Assembly: GCA_024741835.1 (NCBI GenBank)
Contig: JAENRP010000459.1
Span: forward strand, 2,297-28,223
From: Diplocarpon mali
Lineage: Eukaryota > Ascomycota > Leotiomycetes > Helotiales > Drepanopezizaceae
Direction of reading: 5' to 3'
DNA: 25,927 nt
In this document: positions 1 to 9,874 of the stretch, one piece after another
Layout of the letters: each line of letters opens with the position of its first letter
Position numbering within the stretch: the stretch's first letter is position 1
Made by a program: the position numbers and the translations under genes
The notes under the pieces: model-generated
The model's database searches: none
What the model was told of the DNA's origin: nothing
The model's input: the letters and a program-made list of their open reading frames with translations, nothing else

Positions 1-3000
1 ACCGACCAGATCTCGGCAAAGGATTTCCCCTGCGCCCAGAGGAGCACGACCTCCATGAGCTCCCACTTGAAGCTGTCCAGGTAGTCCTTCTCGTTCACCG
101 CGAGCTTGCTCTCCTGGCTGACCTTGGCGATGACCCGCGCCTGGCTCTGGATTTCCCGGAAGTGCTTCGCGAGGTCCTCCTTGAGCGGATCAGCAGTCTG
201 GCTCTTCTCCTCGAAGATGAAGCAGGAGAGGACCGCGGCGCAGACCTCGGGGCTCAACTCGTTGAAGAAGCGGTTGAAGAGCAGCTCGGAGAGCAGTAGT
301 TCATGCCCGTCCCCCGTCGAGGAGATTTCGCAGGCCACACGAGCCTTGAGTTCCACAACCTCCTGGTCGTTGATGAAACCCAGACGACGGAGCACGCGCT
401 TGCGTGACTTCAGCTCGTCCAGCTGCATGATGCTGAGCGCCGAGGTGATGGCCTTCTTCTTCTCCTTGATCTTACCGGCCATGGCCACTTTAGCCGAGTA
501 CTGGTTGTACAGTTCGGGAAGGCGAGGAGAGTTGTGGAGAGGGTTGGAGAGGAGTCGAGATTCGAGAACCTCGATCTTGCGTAGAAGCTTCTTGAAGGAC
601 TCGTCGGTGATGCCCATGTTCTCGATCGGGTCGAGGACCGCAATGCCATCGGGAAACCGACGCTTCACCTCGTCGAGAGATTTTCGAACCGTGTTACGCT
701 GATCCGACGGCTTCAGGTCCTTCGGCAAGAAGATGCGCACGTGAGAGATCGCCTCGATGCAGGAGAGCAGGACGGGGACCACCTCCATCTTCCCTTTGTC
801 TTCACTGCTAGGGGACTGGACTCCCACGGGCAGGGGGGTTTGGCTTTGCGGGCCCGTTGACGACCCACTGGAGACCAGAAGCAGCACATCGAGCATGTAC
901 GATTCTTGAGGCAGGAGCTCTTTTTCGCCTTGGACATGCCGAATGGGGTTGAATTTGACCACGGCACCCCAGCCGAAATCCTGGTCTTGGTACTTGATGT
1001 GTACGACACGTCCTGGTTGCATGAACTGTAGACAGTAGTTCGGATGGTTGATAACGTCCCGCATGTCCTTGGTGTATGATGTGAGCTGCTGCCGGAGGTC
1101 GTAGTACTCCTTGATGGTAGATTCATCCGGAATCTCAAGGTCGTCTCGCTCCCGTTGCATAAGCTGAAGCTCTCTCTCCAGCCCTGATACACTCGAAGTG
1201 TTCTGGAACTGATAAAAGCAGTGCTCCAACATAAACTCTGGCGAGATGCCCTCGACTCTCATCAGGTTCAGGATCATGTTGTAGCCGAGGTAGAAGGCCG
1301 AGTTGAGCTTGTCCTGTTCTCCGCGGACTATCTCCTTCGCTGTGGCGGGCTCCATCTTGTCATTGATCATCATGATGACGATCCCTCGGTCGTCGAGACC
1401 TCTTCTCCCCGCTCGTCCGGACATCTGCACAAACTCGGACGGTGTCAAGTAGCGTGTGCTTACTCCGTCGAATTTCTCAACACTAGTAAAGACAACTGTC
1501 TTTGCAGGCATGTTCAGGCCGATCGAGAACGTCTCCGTGGCGAACAGGACCTTGATCAAGTTCTCCTGGAACAAGATCTCGATGGTCTCCTTCAGAATCG
1601 GGAGTAATCCTGAATGATGCACCCCAATACCACGACGAAGCAGGGGCAGGATGTGTTGGATTTGAGGTAGCGTCTTGTCCTCGTCTGATAGCGACTCGAT
1701 GGCACTCTCGAAGACTTTCTGGACCATTGCCTTCTCGGAATCATCGTTGAAGGCCATCGAGCTCATCTTCAACGCGTATGCCTCGCAGTCGCGTTTGCTG
1801 AAGCTGAAGACAATGACAGGATTGTAATGCTTGACCATGATCATGCGCACAATCTTGTAGATGTCGTTGTTGTCGTCCTTGGCGCCGCCCTTGTTCGTCT
1901 TCTTGTGCTTGCCCTTACCTTTTTGCTTCGAGTTGATATCCGCCGGATCGGCTCCCTTCTTGTCCTCGATGGTGGCCATGGCTTTTTGAAAATTGTCCTC
2001 TCTGAAATTGCCTTTCTCGTCGACAATCAAGTGGATGCCGTCAGCGCCGGCCGGGAAGAAGTAGTGTTGAAGAGGTGTGGGCCGGAAGTCCGTATACACG
2101 ATATGGCACGGCTGTTGATGTGTCTTGGTGATCCACTCGGCGAATTGCATAGCGTTGGGGATTGTAGCTGACAAAAAGACGTACCTAACCTTGTCTGGTA
2201 GCAGTATTATTGTCTCTTCCCATACCACACCTCTAGACTTGTCTCTCATGTAGTGAATCTCGTCAAATATAACCCACTGGACCTCTCGCATGATCTCCGA
2301 GCCGCGGTACAGCATAGATCTGAGGATCTCCGTGGTCATGACCAGGCAGGTCGCTGTCGGGTTGATGGTGACATCTCCCGTCATGAGCCCAACATCTCCG
2401 AATTCCGCTGCGAATTCTCTGTATTTCTGGTTGCTCAGCGCCTTGATCGGACTTGTGTAGATGACTCTCTGGTTGCTCCTCAAGCTCTGTGCGATCGCAT
2501 ACTCTGCGACCACGGTTTTGCCCGCACTGGTATGCGCCGATACGAGTACACTCTCCCCCCGCTCTATTGAGGCGATAGAAACCTTCTGGAAAGGATCTAG
2601 TTCGAAAGGCCATGTGCGGGCTGGGTTTTCCGGTGCCTTGTGTTGCGATATGGGGACATAGTCGTAATCTGGAGGAAGGGAGACCTGATGCTGGATATTG
2701 TGCTGGATGACCAAAGCTCCGTCGTCCTTCGCCTGCAGGCCGGCTGAAGCTGCGACTTCTCTCGACTGTTCAGTCTGGAATGCATCGGTGACGACTGGCT
2801 CGGCTTCTGCTTCTCGGCGACGTCTCTTCGCATCCTTCGTGTCTCCCAGGGAGCGGGTTTCCTCCGCCTCAGCTTCCACTACGGGTTCTGCAACTCCACC
2901 TGGATCTCCCGTGAGCTCCTTCACGTCACCGCTCGCGGTCCGCTTCTTGGATTTATCCTTGTCCTTCTTTGCCTTCTTAGGCCGTTCGGGGATTGCGCCG

Positions 3001-3041
3001 GCCGCAGCGTTGTCATCGAAGACGTCGAAGAGTTCGTTCAT
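1..3041 (-). CDS. MTR4: Mtr4-type exosome-associated DExH RNA helicase, 3' end cut by the window edge
   Basis: Family knowledge: nuclear 3'-5' RNA helicase of the Ski2-like group, the helicase of TRAMP complexes, feeding RNA to the nuclear exosome in rRNA processing and surveillance. Seen: one uninterrupted frame of 1013 codons from ATG at 3041, starting [11 protein letters not shown], then a charged lysine-rich N-terminus (about residues 15-110). Walker A TSAGKT has its lysine at residue 175; the DEIH box starts at D260, motif III SAT at S291, and motif [12 protein letters not shown] spans about 539-548. A KOW/arch region follows at about 670-800 and the DSHCT C-terminal domain begins near 830. 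The gene runs off the left edge, so by family length roughly 60-90 C-terminal residues are missing. No intron is needed in the coding part. A GTAAGT at 3100-3095 upstream could be a 5'UTR intron donor. It is divergent from COX8. Identification is very secure. Confidence 0.97.
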   Translation of the reverse strand, partial: MNELFDVFDDNAAAGAIPERPKKAKKDKDKSKKRTASGDVKELTGDPGGVAEPVVEAEAEETRSLGDTKDAKRRRREAEAEPVVTDAFQTEQSREVAASAGLQAKDDGALVIQHNIQHQVSLPPDYDYVPISQHKAPENPARTWPFELDPFQKVSIASIERGESVLVSAHTSAGKTVVAEYAIAQSLRSNQRVIYTSPIKALSNQKYREFAAEFGDVGLMTGDVTINPTATCLVMTTEILRSMLYRGSEIMREVQWVIFDEIHYMRDKSRGVVWEETIILLPDKVRYVFLSATIPNAMQFAEWITKTHQQPCHIVYTDFRPTPLQHYFFPAGADGIHLIVDEKGNFREDNFQKAMATIEDKKGADPADINSKQKGKGKHKKTNKGGAKDDNNDIYKIVRMIMVKHYNPVIVFSFSKRDCEAYALKMSSMAFNDDSEKAMVQKVFESAIESLSDEDKTLPQIQHILPLLRRGIGVHHSGLLPILKETIEILFQENLIKVLFATETFSIGLNMPAKTVVFTSVEKFDGVSTRYLTPSEFVQMSGRAGRRGLDDRGIVIMMINDKMEPATAKEIVRGEQDKLNSAFYLGYNMILNLMRVEGISPEFMLEHCFYQFQNTSSVSGLERELQLMQRERDDLEIPDESTIKEYYDLRQQLTSYTKDMRDVINHPNYCLQFMQPGRVVHIKYQDQDFGWGAVVKFNPIRHVQGEKELLPQESYMLDVLLLVSSGSSTGPQSQTPLPVGVQSPSSEDKGKMEVVPVLLSCIEAISHVRIFLPKDLKPSDQRNTVRKSLDEVKRRFPDGIAVLDPIENMGITDESFKKLLRKIEVLESRLLSNPLHNSPRLPELYNQYSAKVAMAGKIKEKKKAITSALSIMQLDELKSRKRVLRRLGFINDQEVVELKARVACEISSTGDGHELLLSELLFNRFFNELSPEVCAAVLSCFIFEEKSQTADPLKEDLAKHFREIQSQARVIAKVSQESKLAVNEKDYLDSFKWELMEVVLLWAQGKSFAEIWS

Positions 3042-3350
3042 CTTGTCAAAGGTCTCCCGGGGGTTGCTCTGCGAAGATTTCTTTGAGGTCTGGTGCACTT
3101 ACGAACCAATGTCATAGGTCCGTAAAGCTATATGTGATAAACGGCTTTCGCGGCGGAGCTTGTCAACATTGAATTTTTTAGCAATCCTGCCGATTAAGCG
3201 ATGCTAATCTTAGCGTGGATTCCAGAGGCCGAGCTCAGGTAGAACGACGTTCGTAGAGAATCTTCCATCAAACAATACAGCCACGCAAGTCTTCAAAGTA
3301 ATGCCCTCACAGCCCGGTTGATTTGGCAGGAGCTAACTGCGGCCTTCTAG
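3042..3350. promoter_or_regulatory. Divergent promoter region MTR4 / COX8, with probable COX8 5'UTR intron
   Basis: This 309-bp gap lies between the two start codons and must carry both promoters. A CCAAT pentamer is at 3106-3110; CCAAT boxes are bound by the HAP complex, which controls respiratory genes in fungi, so it could serve COX8, but it is nearer MTR4. Just before the COX8 ATG the sequence reads like an intron end (GCTAAC branch site, then CCTTCTAG at 3343-3350), and a GTAATG at 3298 could be its donor, giving a 53-nt 5'UTR intron. This is inference from consensus only. Confidence 0.5.
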
Positions 3351-3644
3351 ATGCTATCCCGAGCTGCAATCCGCGCTACGTCCTCCACGACCTCCTTGGT
3401 CGCCTCGCGCCGGGCATTCTCGACCACCCGCGCTCAGTTGTCATCACCATACCATTACCCCGAGGGCCCAAGATCGAACATCCCGTTCAACCCACTGACA
3501 AAATTCTTCGCTTTCAGATACTGGACATTCATGGCTGTCGGATTCGGTAGGTCTCACTCGGGCGTAGCAAGGTCGAACGAAGCTAACTCTCTTCTAGGTA
3601 CCCCTTTCGGCATCGCGGTCTGGCAGACATACAAGAACCAGTAG
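3351..3644 (+). CDS. COX8: Cytochrome c oxidase subunit VIIc homologue (fungal Cox8), two exons
   Basis: Family knowledge: small nuclear-encoded subunit of complex IV with one membrane helix, in the mitochondrial inner membrane. Seen: exon 1 3351-3546 and exon 2 3598-3644, spliced over a 51-nt intron (GTAGGT donor, GCTAAC branch, TTCTAG acceptor), giving 80 residues. The N-terminus is a typical mitochondrial presequence rich in R, S, T and A, with RRAFSTTRA near residues 20-28. It is followed by the family signature SPYHYPEGPRSNIPF and a hydrophobic segment (about 52-75) ending with a short basic tail. Splicing reconstructs FMAVGFGTPFGIAVW, as expected for the family. The intron is a multiple of three and has no in-frame stop, so an unspliced message would encode a 97-residue version. 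The start fits the presequence. It lies tail-to-tail with MED18, with 258 bp between stop codons. Confidence 0.93.
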   Translation: MLSRAAIRATSSTTSLVASRRAFSTTRAQLSSPYHYPEGPRSNIPFNPLTKFFAFRYWTFMAVGFGRSHSGVARSNEANSLLGTPFGIAVWQTYKNQ

Positions 3645-3902
3645 ATGGTGTCCGTTTGTGCATATTGGAGATGCTTGCATAATTATAGAGCTAGGACGTG
3701 TTGAGCGGAATATCTGGGGATGGAATGCTGAAGACCCTAGAATTATCCCTCCACTATCGAATTGATGATTTGACTGCGAGAATTCACAATGAGCTGCGCG
3801 AGGATACTTGTCACGAGTTGAAATTGTCAGATCAGAAAATGGAATCGCTGGGAGTCTGCTCATGTGGTATTTCTGGCTAGCCGCCGAACGCTCGTCGCAC
3901 TC

Positions 3903-4953
3903 TCATATCTTGACCCTCGTGTCAAAGATGTGTCGGTCCATAGCCTTGAAGTCAAAGCATCCTTCAAAGTCCGTCTTGATTGCAACCAGCTGGTCCATAC
4001 CCTTCTTCATTTGTTGTGGGTCATCTCCTTTCGCTACCAAAGTACTTGCCGTCAGAATCCACTTGTTCTCGGGATCAAACGGCAAGAGAGTATTGAGGGC
4101 TGGCAGTTGGCTTCGAATTTTCCCTGCCGGTTCGCTCTCACTTGCGGGAAATTCCAGGTAGCGAGTTAACTCGAACACGCTAGACGATGGGAAAGTCAGC
4201 AAGTGGTGGTGAATAACCTGTCACGGGGCTGGTTTTGGGGTATTGAATCTGGGTATTCTTACGCGTCGTCCTTCACAAATCGCTTGCTCTCTTGAATCAC
4301 CTCTTGGTCGAATCTTGTAGGTAGTAAGCCGCTGTGCTTTCCAACGGGATCATAGCAACATACCTGTGGTTCAGCATTCTCATGATGGAGCAAAGATTGC
4401 CTTGGTTCTCGATACTGACGATCAGACGACTGTTTACCGGCCTGGTGAGTCCAGGATCAGGAAGCCGGCTGTTGACAGGCTTAGCAGCGGTAGGGTCCGG
4501 AAGGTCATTCCAACGAAGAGTTCCGGGCCGTTGGTCGAGGAAACTGGCGATCTTAGCTACCGACCGTAGAATCATTGTAGCCTGATAAAACCGATAGGAT
4601 CAGACGGGAAGAGACACTCACTATCCTTCTCTTTGGGGAGTACTAGTGCCGCTAACAAGAACGTTCTCGGCCTGCCCAAAGGAGCTCTCGTCAACCTCGT
4701 AAAGCGTATTGAGGACATATGACTGCCGGGAAAGTTGGTCCGACAGAATCTTCCAAGACATGATGACCTGCTGTGGCTGCGCCTTGATGAACTTCGGATC
4801 AATGGGCTTGGGAGTGCGCGTACGTGGGCCTTCCCATATCAACTTCCGAAAGAGTATGGGCTTCGGATGAGATGCGCAGTAGCCCTGAAGGATCTTCTCG
4901 GTCGTACTGAGATCATCTTCATGGACATAGGTCGTGAGGAATAACTCGTGCAT
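3903..4953 (-). CDS. MED18: Mediator complex subunit 18 (Srb5/Med18), four exons
   Basis: Family knowledge: head-module subunit of Mediator, acting in RNA polymerase II transcription in the nucleus. Seen: exons 4953-4622, 4543-4364, 4313-4263 and 4179-3903, with introns of 78, 50 and 83 nt; the joined frame is 279 codons plus stop. The N-terminus MHELFLTTYVHEDDL and the later blocks NQGNLCSIMRMLNHR and VFELTRYLEFP are what identify it. Splice choices were fixed by phase: the first intron runs from GTGAGT to GCCAG because nearer acceptors give stops, and the third skips an earlier CAG (4218) because it also gives a stop. Around residues 124-150 two 13-residue segments share the pattern PDP-x4-PVNSRL, a possible internal duplication. 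The identification is good; the exact borders of introns 1 and 3 are inferred. Confidence 0.85.
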
Positions 4954-5189
4954 GATTTTTCAGTCTGGCTACGAGATCAGATGTGATTCCAACCTCTGAG
5001 GATGGATGTGGAGGAAAGGGATATCGTCAACGACCAGTTGTCGTAGTGCGGCAGTGTGGCGATGACATGAAGAGAAAAAGCAGTCTCGAAGAACTAATTC
5101 GTACCTATCTGGAGAGAAGAGATATATCGTACGTTCCGAATACAATCACGACGAGGACTTACAAAAATTGAGCGAAAGCACCGAAGGCT

Positions 5190-5238
5190 GGGGGGGGGTT
5201 TTTTTTTTCTGGTTTTTTTTTTCTTCTCTCTCTCTCTC
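5190..5238. repeat. Stacked homopolymers G9-T10-T10 and CT repeat upstream of MED18
   Basis: The plus strand reads nine G, ten T, CTGG, ten T, then a CT-dinucleotide run. On the MED18 strand this is a GA repeat followed by two A tracts and a C tract, about 240 bp before its start codon. Poly(dA:dT) tracts commonly exclude nucleosomes in fungal promoters, so a promoter role is plausible. The exact homopolymer lengths are prone to sequencing error. Confidence 0.75.
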
Positions 5239-5970
5239 AAGAAAGGCACAATTGTTGCAGGATTATATATAGGCCGAGCATAAATTGGAACGCCCCGCCC
5301 GAAGCAAGACTCAGTTCACTGCAATTGAAAGCGGAAGTCAGGATCCAGGTGAGCAGTAGGGATTCTCTGAACATTATATGATGCTTTGGATGGGCCGCTC
5401 ATCTTGCAAATGAGATAGATGGATGGGAAGTGAGCGGAGCGAATCAGCTCGTGCTGAAAACGCTTGGTAGCGAGGAGAATGGCAGTGCAGCCAACATCAT
5501 CACTCCGACATCTCTCTCACCCGAGTCCCAAGACAACCATCACAACACTCGCAAGTCAGCAACGTTTGTCTGAATGAAGTAGACGCAGTCTCATCTCCCA
5601 CGCGTTCTGGACGCGTACATGTTTCTCCCACCGAGACTGTTTGTTCTGTCTATCAATACGGCAGCGCGGCAGTGCCTCTGAACTTGATCCGAGGTACATA
5701 GATGGCTGTATTGTCGGCTTGCTTTCTCAAGCAAATGTCGTACGACAGTATTGAATGTTGGGAGCTGCAAGCAGCCCTTGCATGCTCAGGAACATATTCA
5801 TATACCGTGTGGCTATGTATCTATTTCCAAATTGGAACCACACATGGAAATTCTCAGCACTACGGAGACCAAGGTATTACTGCCAGCAGCTTCCTGCAAG
5901 GAGGTGCCAATGCCAGCCAAAGTCCTCGAGTAGGGGGAGTCTGGGGCTAGCTTGATTCCTCGAGTCACGA

Positions 5971-5993
5971 TATATGTATATATATATATACAT
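5971..5993. repeat. Alternating TA tract with a 20-nt perfect palindrome
   Basis: Positions 5974-5993 form a perfect palindrome made of an alternating AT core flanked by ATG and CAT. It lies in non-coding DNA and could extrude as a cruciform; no gene function is implied. Confidence 0.7.
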
Positions 5994-6132
5994 CTATATA
6001 CTACAATACCCTACCTAGCCTAAGCTACTGTCGTGCTTGAAAATAAGGATCTTTCTTAGTAGTGGGCAGAAGACTGTGGAATTACAATCGAGTATATATC
6101 TAACCTGGTTATATAGCATTGCTCCTTGGCCA

Positions 6133-6167
6133 CTTCAGGGACTGATTACATAAGCCAGTCCTTGAAG
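6133..6167. repeat. Imperfect inverted repeat (12-bp arms)
   Basis: The left arm CTTCAGGGACTG at 6133-6144 pairs with CAGTCCTTGAAG at 6156-6167 across an 11-nt loop, with one G-T wobble or mismatch. It lies mid-intergenic and is followed by no T-run, so it is not a bacterial-type terminator. It may be chance or the remnant of a small element. Confidence 0.45.
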
Positions 6168-6504
6168 CCTCAGGCTCCTCATGGTGCAACAGCTACCTTA
6201 TGTAAGCTACTAGCCTAGGTTGGCCTTTTCGGAGGCTCCTGTTCGGGCGGCTGCAGGTAAGATACCATAGAGGAATTGCGCATGTGCTGCAAACCTTCGA
6301 GTTCCCGGCCGGCCATTCCCGATACAATATCAAAATTCTTTCGTCTGGCACTCGGCTTCCTCTACCACTTCATGATATTGCATCACACGGCACAATAATC
6401 TAACATGTTGGAGAGTCGGTGAGAGAGAACCATACAAAAGAGCTCTGCGGATTCAATTGCATTGCCACGTCAAAGAGTAGGTACGTCGGTACTCCCCTTA
6501 CCAA

Positions 6505-6533
6505 CCCCCCTCCCCCTCCCCCCCCTTCCCTTC
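6505..6533. promoter_or_regulatory. Pure pyrimidine, C-rich tract upstream of KGD4
   Basis: This is a 29-nt unbroken pyrimidine run with C-runs of 6, 5, 8 and 3, about 190 bp before the KGD4 ATG. The opposite strand has four G-runs of at least three, so G-quadruplex or triplex structure is possible. CT-rich blocks are common in filamentous-fungal promoters near the transcription start; the role here is inference. Confidence 0.5.
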
Positions 6534-6720
6534 ATCCCCAGCCACTAGCGGCGAAGCAATATTTAAATCCCAACCTAGCCCATCCTCAGTGCGCCGAATT
6601 TCAATCGGACAGCAGGGACAACTTCACGACCACAGATTTACAAAGCTTCTCGCCAGCAGGATCCCGGTCTTCAGTCGCCAGCTTTACCTTGAGTCCTGTC
6701 GTCGAGATCCCGCTCCGAAG

Positions 6721-7189
6721 ATGTTCGCGACCAAATGTCTCCGGCAGGCCTCGGCAGCTGCACATGTTGAGCGCACTCCCTTGATCAAGTTCATTGGAAA
6801 GAGGTCAGCTCCGGGTATGCCTCTTTGGCCAGCTACAGCTATGTTAAAGCCCTGGGTTGACTAACGGCATGGCAGCTTCTGTCGACCACTCTCCACATGT
6901 CCATCCCGCCTCCCCCTCCCACGAGCTTCCAGCAGACTTCACGTCCAGTCACAAGTCCGTCTCCTTCTCCTCGTACAGACAGCAGGCTCAGCAGCATGGA
7001 CCCCTCGGCCGCTCGAAGGGCTCGGATGGTACCTTGGGCTCTCTCTCCGGCCAATCTCTCGGCCCCGTAGCTCCGGCTAAGGGCGAGTTCTTCGATCGGA
7101 GCGAGTTGCCCGCGCGATTCAGGAGACAGCCTATTGATATCTCCGAAATCGATGCCATTGAGACCGGCGGGGCTACGTTAGTCTGCTGA
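6721..7189 (+). CDS. KGD4: 2-oxoglutarate dehydrogenase adaptor subunit 4 (Kgd4/Ymr31), two exons
   Basis: Family knowledge: a small mitochondrial protein, first named as ribosomal protein YMR-31/MRPS36, now known to recruit the E3 component to the 2-oxoglutarate dehydrogenase complex of the TCA cycle. Seen: exon 1 6721-6814 and exon 2 6876-7189, separated by a 61-nt intron (GTATGC donor, GACTAAC branch site, GGCAG acceptor), giving 135 residues. The N-terminus MFATKCLRQAS is presequence-like, followed by the family block RTPLIKFIGKR (about 19-29). The middle is low-complexity and Ser/His/Pro-rich. The C-terminal block FFDRSELPARFRRQPIDIS, with EIDAIETGGA, is the conserved end of the family. 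The protein stops soon after the GGA. Identification rests on both conserved ends with a variable linker between them. Confidence 0.88.
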
Positions 7190-7831
7190 TGCGTCGGAGG
7201 GTTTGAGGCGCGAGTGTGAATCGTCTGCAGGAGAGCGGAGGGTAAGAAACGATGCCCCGCATCGCGGAAGGGGAGATAAGTATCTCTTCTAGTATGTCAT
7301 GGACGATGGGATGATGATGTGGGACGTGAGAATACGGAGAATGCCATGATTGGGAATGAGAAGAGCGATGTGAGCACAAGAATCGCGACGATGGAAGAGA
7401 ATCGCTGCTTCTTGGAACCACGGGCATGCCTGCCTTTTCTTGGCACATCTCTAGGGTTCGTTTGCTGGTCAACCTTTCGCAGGATTGACAACTTGGACCC
7501 AGGTTTCTGAATTACATCTCTCACTCAATGGACAAAGATATTTGCCTCGCAGCTGCCTAGTAACACTTGCTTGTCAACACGCGTTTTCATCCAATTGACT
7601 CGAGACTTCGTAAAACTTCTAGATCATTGCCTCTGAAGGTTCAACCATCAAAGACCCATGTACACCGCTTGGCAGGCCAAAGATGGGTATATGGCCTGTT
7701 GCAGAGCTATCCATTCATTTGTTCATTAGGCGAGAGCTATCCTACGACAAGTGGCGCTCAGCTCAACACCTAGCCTTCACAGCGCTCTAACTAAAGCCAG
7801 TAGGTGTAAACCGATGTTGTAAAAGATTGCA
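7190..7831. other. Intergenic stretch KGD4-RUS1
   Basis: These 642 bp lie between two plus-strand genes and should hold the KGD4 3' end and the RUS1 promoter. I see no conserved protein, RNA gene or clear repeat. The overlapping open frames on both strands have no recognisable composition or motif. Confidence 0.6.
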
Positions 7832-9523
7832 ATGCTTCCGAAACGGATCTCAGAGTCGATGCTAGAAATCGAAGAAATCGACCAAGCCGACAATGTTCTT
7901 GCAACGTACATCAAAAGCTCGCCTGGGGAAAAGAGCGAAAGAATCGATATCGTCGTAGGTTATGCTCATCTTTTGGACAAATTCCCAATATTTTGATTGG
8001 CCATTGGGTGTAACTCGTCCAGATCCAGACTCCAAAGAATGCAAGTGGCTACGCACGAATCGTGTTGAACGCTTTCCTGCCTGCCGGCTATCCGAATAGT
8101 GTCACGGATGATTACCTAGAGTGAGTCCGTTGGATCAACCCTTCTGTTGTCGCGGCTAACACGAGAGATCAGGTATCAGATATATGTAAGAATTAACAGC
8201 GCATGAATCTCAGCATGGTCTAAATTCTCAGGACTCCTTGCAGGCTTTCTCAAGCTCTATAGCCGGGATGCTATCATCAAGAGCTGTGCTCGAAGGTGTG
8301 TTGATTTATCCTAGGGACAAAAGCCGTTATTCATCCCCAGTAGGAATTGGCGTTGGTGACTCTGGTGTGTCTCCGACAGCCGCGCTCCTCCTTTCAGTCC
8401 TGCAAGACTGCATGGGCCAAATGACCACCATCCTTTTCGCTCATCGACTCGGAACCTCTCTAGAGCCGGAATGCAAGATGTGGCGGCTGGCAGCCGATAT
8501 CTTCAACGACGCCGCCATGATCTTGGATTGCTTCTCACCCGCTCTGCCAAAGACGTCGCGGGTGGCAATGTTGAGTCTATCAAGCGTACTGAGATCTCTG
8601 TGTGGCGTTGCGGCGAGCTCCAAAGCTTCGTTAAGTGCGCACTTTGCCACGCAGGGGAATCTGGGTGAGTTGAACGCGGTGAGCCCCTCTCTCATGTTCG
8701 CTCAGCCTCAGTTGCTGACAGCAAACAGAAAGACTCGAGCCAAGAAACTGTCATCTCTTTGCTGGGAATGCTAGCAGGTAGCATTGTGGTGTCTCACATC
8801 ACGTCCAAGGCAACAACTTGGATAGCTCTCACGTTTCTTCTTGCCGTCCACCTCGGCACCAATTACTTGGCCGTTAGAGCAGTTTGCATGAGGACTCTGA
8901 ATCGACAACGTGCCAATCTCGTTCTCTCAAACGTTCTCCAGCAGCTTTCTGGCGTCGAGCAAAGAGCCAGGGACGAGCCGCTCACCCGCAGCTCTGGCCC
9001 AAAATTCTTGCCTGATGGTTTTGCATGTCCTAGTCCCGAAGAGATCAGGTTGCGAGAACGGGTTTTCGAACGGGACGGCGTACTTCGGTGGAATGGTGGT
9101 CAAGTACTGGGATATTGCAGACTAGGGGTCAGCCTACAAACCCTTCTGAAGTGCTTCAGCAAATCCAACCAGGTTACGGGCAGCTTCATCACCCCAGCAG
9201 GCCAACTCACGGAGCTCTGCGAGATATTTAGCGGGTCTGAGTTTCTCATCTGGTTTGACGAGCCACGCAAGACCTTCCTCGTTGTGCTGAAGGATGGATC
9301 GGATGCTCGCGCGCCGTTGTCTGCATGGATGTTCGCCTTATGTTTCGCTAGACGCGGCAGGAGTAAGGAGCAAAGTGTGATGGATTCCTTGAAGGATACT
9401 CTGGCGTACACGAATTGTGTACGGCAGGAAATCTTTCGGAGGCTTGAGGAGCATGGCTGGGATCTGGACAAGCCGGCTCTGGAGACCAAGTCAGGCATAA
9501 GAATTAGAGATAGGAAGGATTGA
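7832..9523 (+). CDS. RUS1 / DUF647 (root UVB sensitive) family protein, six exons
   Basis: Family knowledge: a eukaryotic family named from plant ROOT UVB SENSITIVE proteins (human C16orf58/RUSF1); the biochemical role in fungi is not established. Seen: exons 7832-7954, 8023-8120, 8173-8185, 8232-8295, 8344-8678 and 8729-9523 join to 475 codons plus stop. Diagnostic blocks are VLNAFLPAGYP, EYQIYDSLQAF, SSIAGMLSSRAVLEGIGVGD, FAHRLGTSLEPECKMWRLAAD, SKASLSAHFA and NYLAVRAVCMRTLNRQRANL. Hydrophobic stretches around residues 100-260 are family-typical and may contact membranes. Exon 3 is only 13 nt yet restores the conserved EYQIYDSLQ block. Intron 4 (8296-8343) has tandem acceptors CAG and TAG three bases apart; the distal one gives the family form LEGIGVGD. 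A second ATG at 7859, nine codons downstream, is an equally possible start. The stretch at about 285-320 is a variable linker. Confidence 0.9.
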
Positions 9524-9874
9524 GAGGATGATGGACAATGGGATTTGGGCGATCGGTGTCAATTATACCATAAACAAGGAGGCAAAGGTTTTGTACGTGT
9601 AGATTTCTTATCTAGGACATTCGCATAATTTCTATGTAGCCTATACTTTTGTTTCATAACAGCTTCTCAAGTTAGACTACACGAACGATACAGATCCAAA
9701 CACCATGCCGTACACTTATGAAAGTTGACACCAGGATCTTGTCCAATTTTCCATATAGCCAGTTCCTCTCAGCGTACAAAGTATATACATTGCCCGCCTC
9801 TATCGTCACACACAACCATGGAAGCGGAGTTACGCCCGCACCTTACCAATGACTCCAACATCCATGAAAAGAGA
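9524..9874. other. Convergent 3' intergenic stretch RUS1 / CYT2
   Basis: This 351-bp gap lies between two converging stop codons and presumably holds both 3'UTRs and polyadenylation signals. It is AT-richer than its neighbours, and nothing else is recognisable. Confidence 0.6.

Larger units (their letters stand above)
4954..6720. other. Intergenic stretch MED18-KGD4
   Basis: No conserved coding sequence or tRNA was recognised in these 1767 bp. Open frames here are short, overlap in several frames and look like chance. The stretch holds the MED18 promoter on its left, with a stacked homopolymer block, an alternating TA palindrome and an imperfect hairpin in the middle, and the KGD4 promoter on its right, with a C-rich tract. 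These are listed separately. A stop-rich segment at 5960-6420 looks purely non-coding. Confidence 0.6.
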
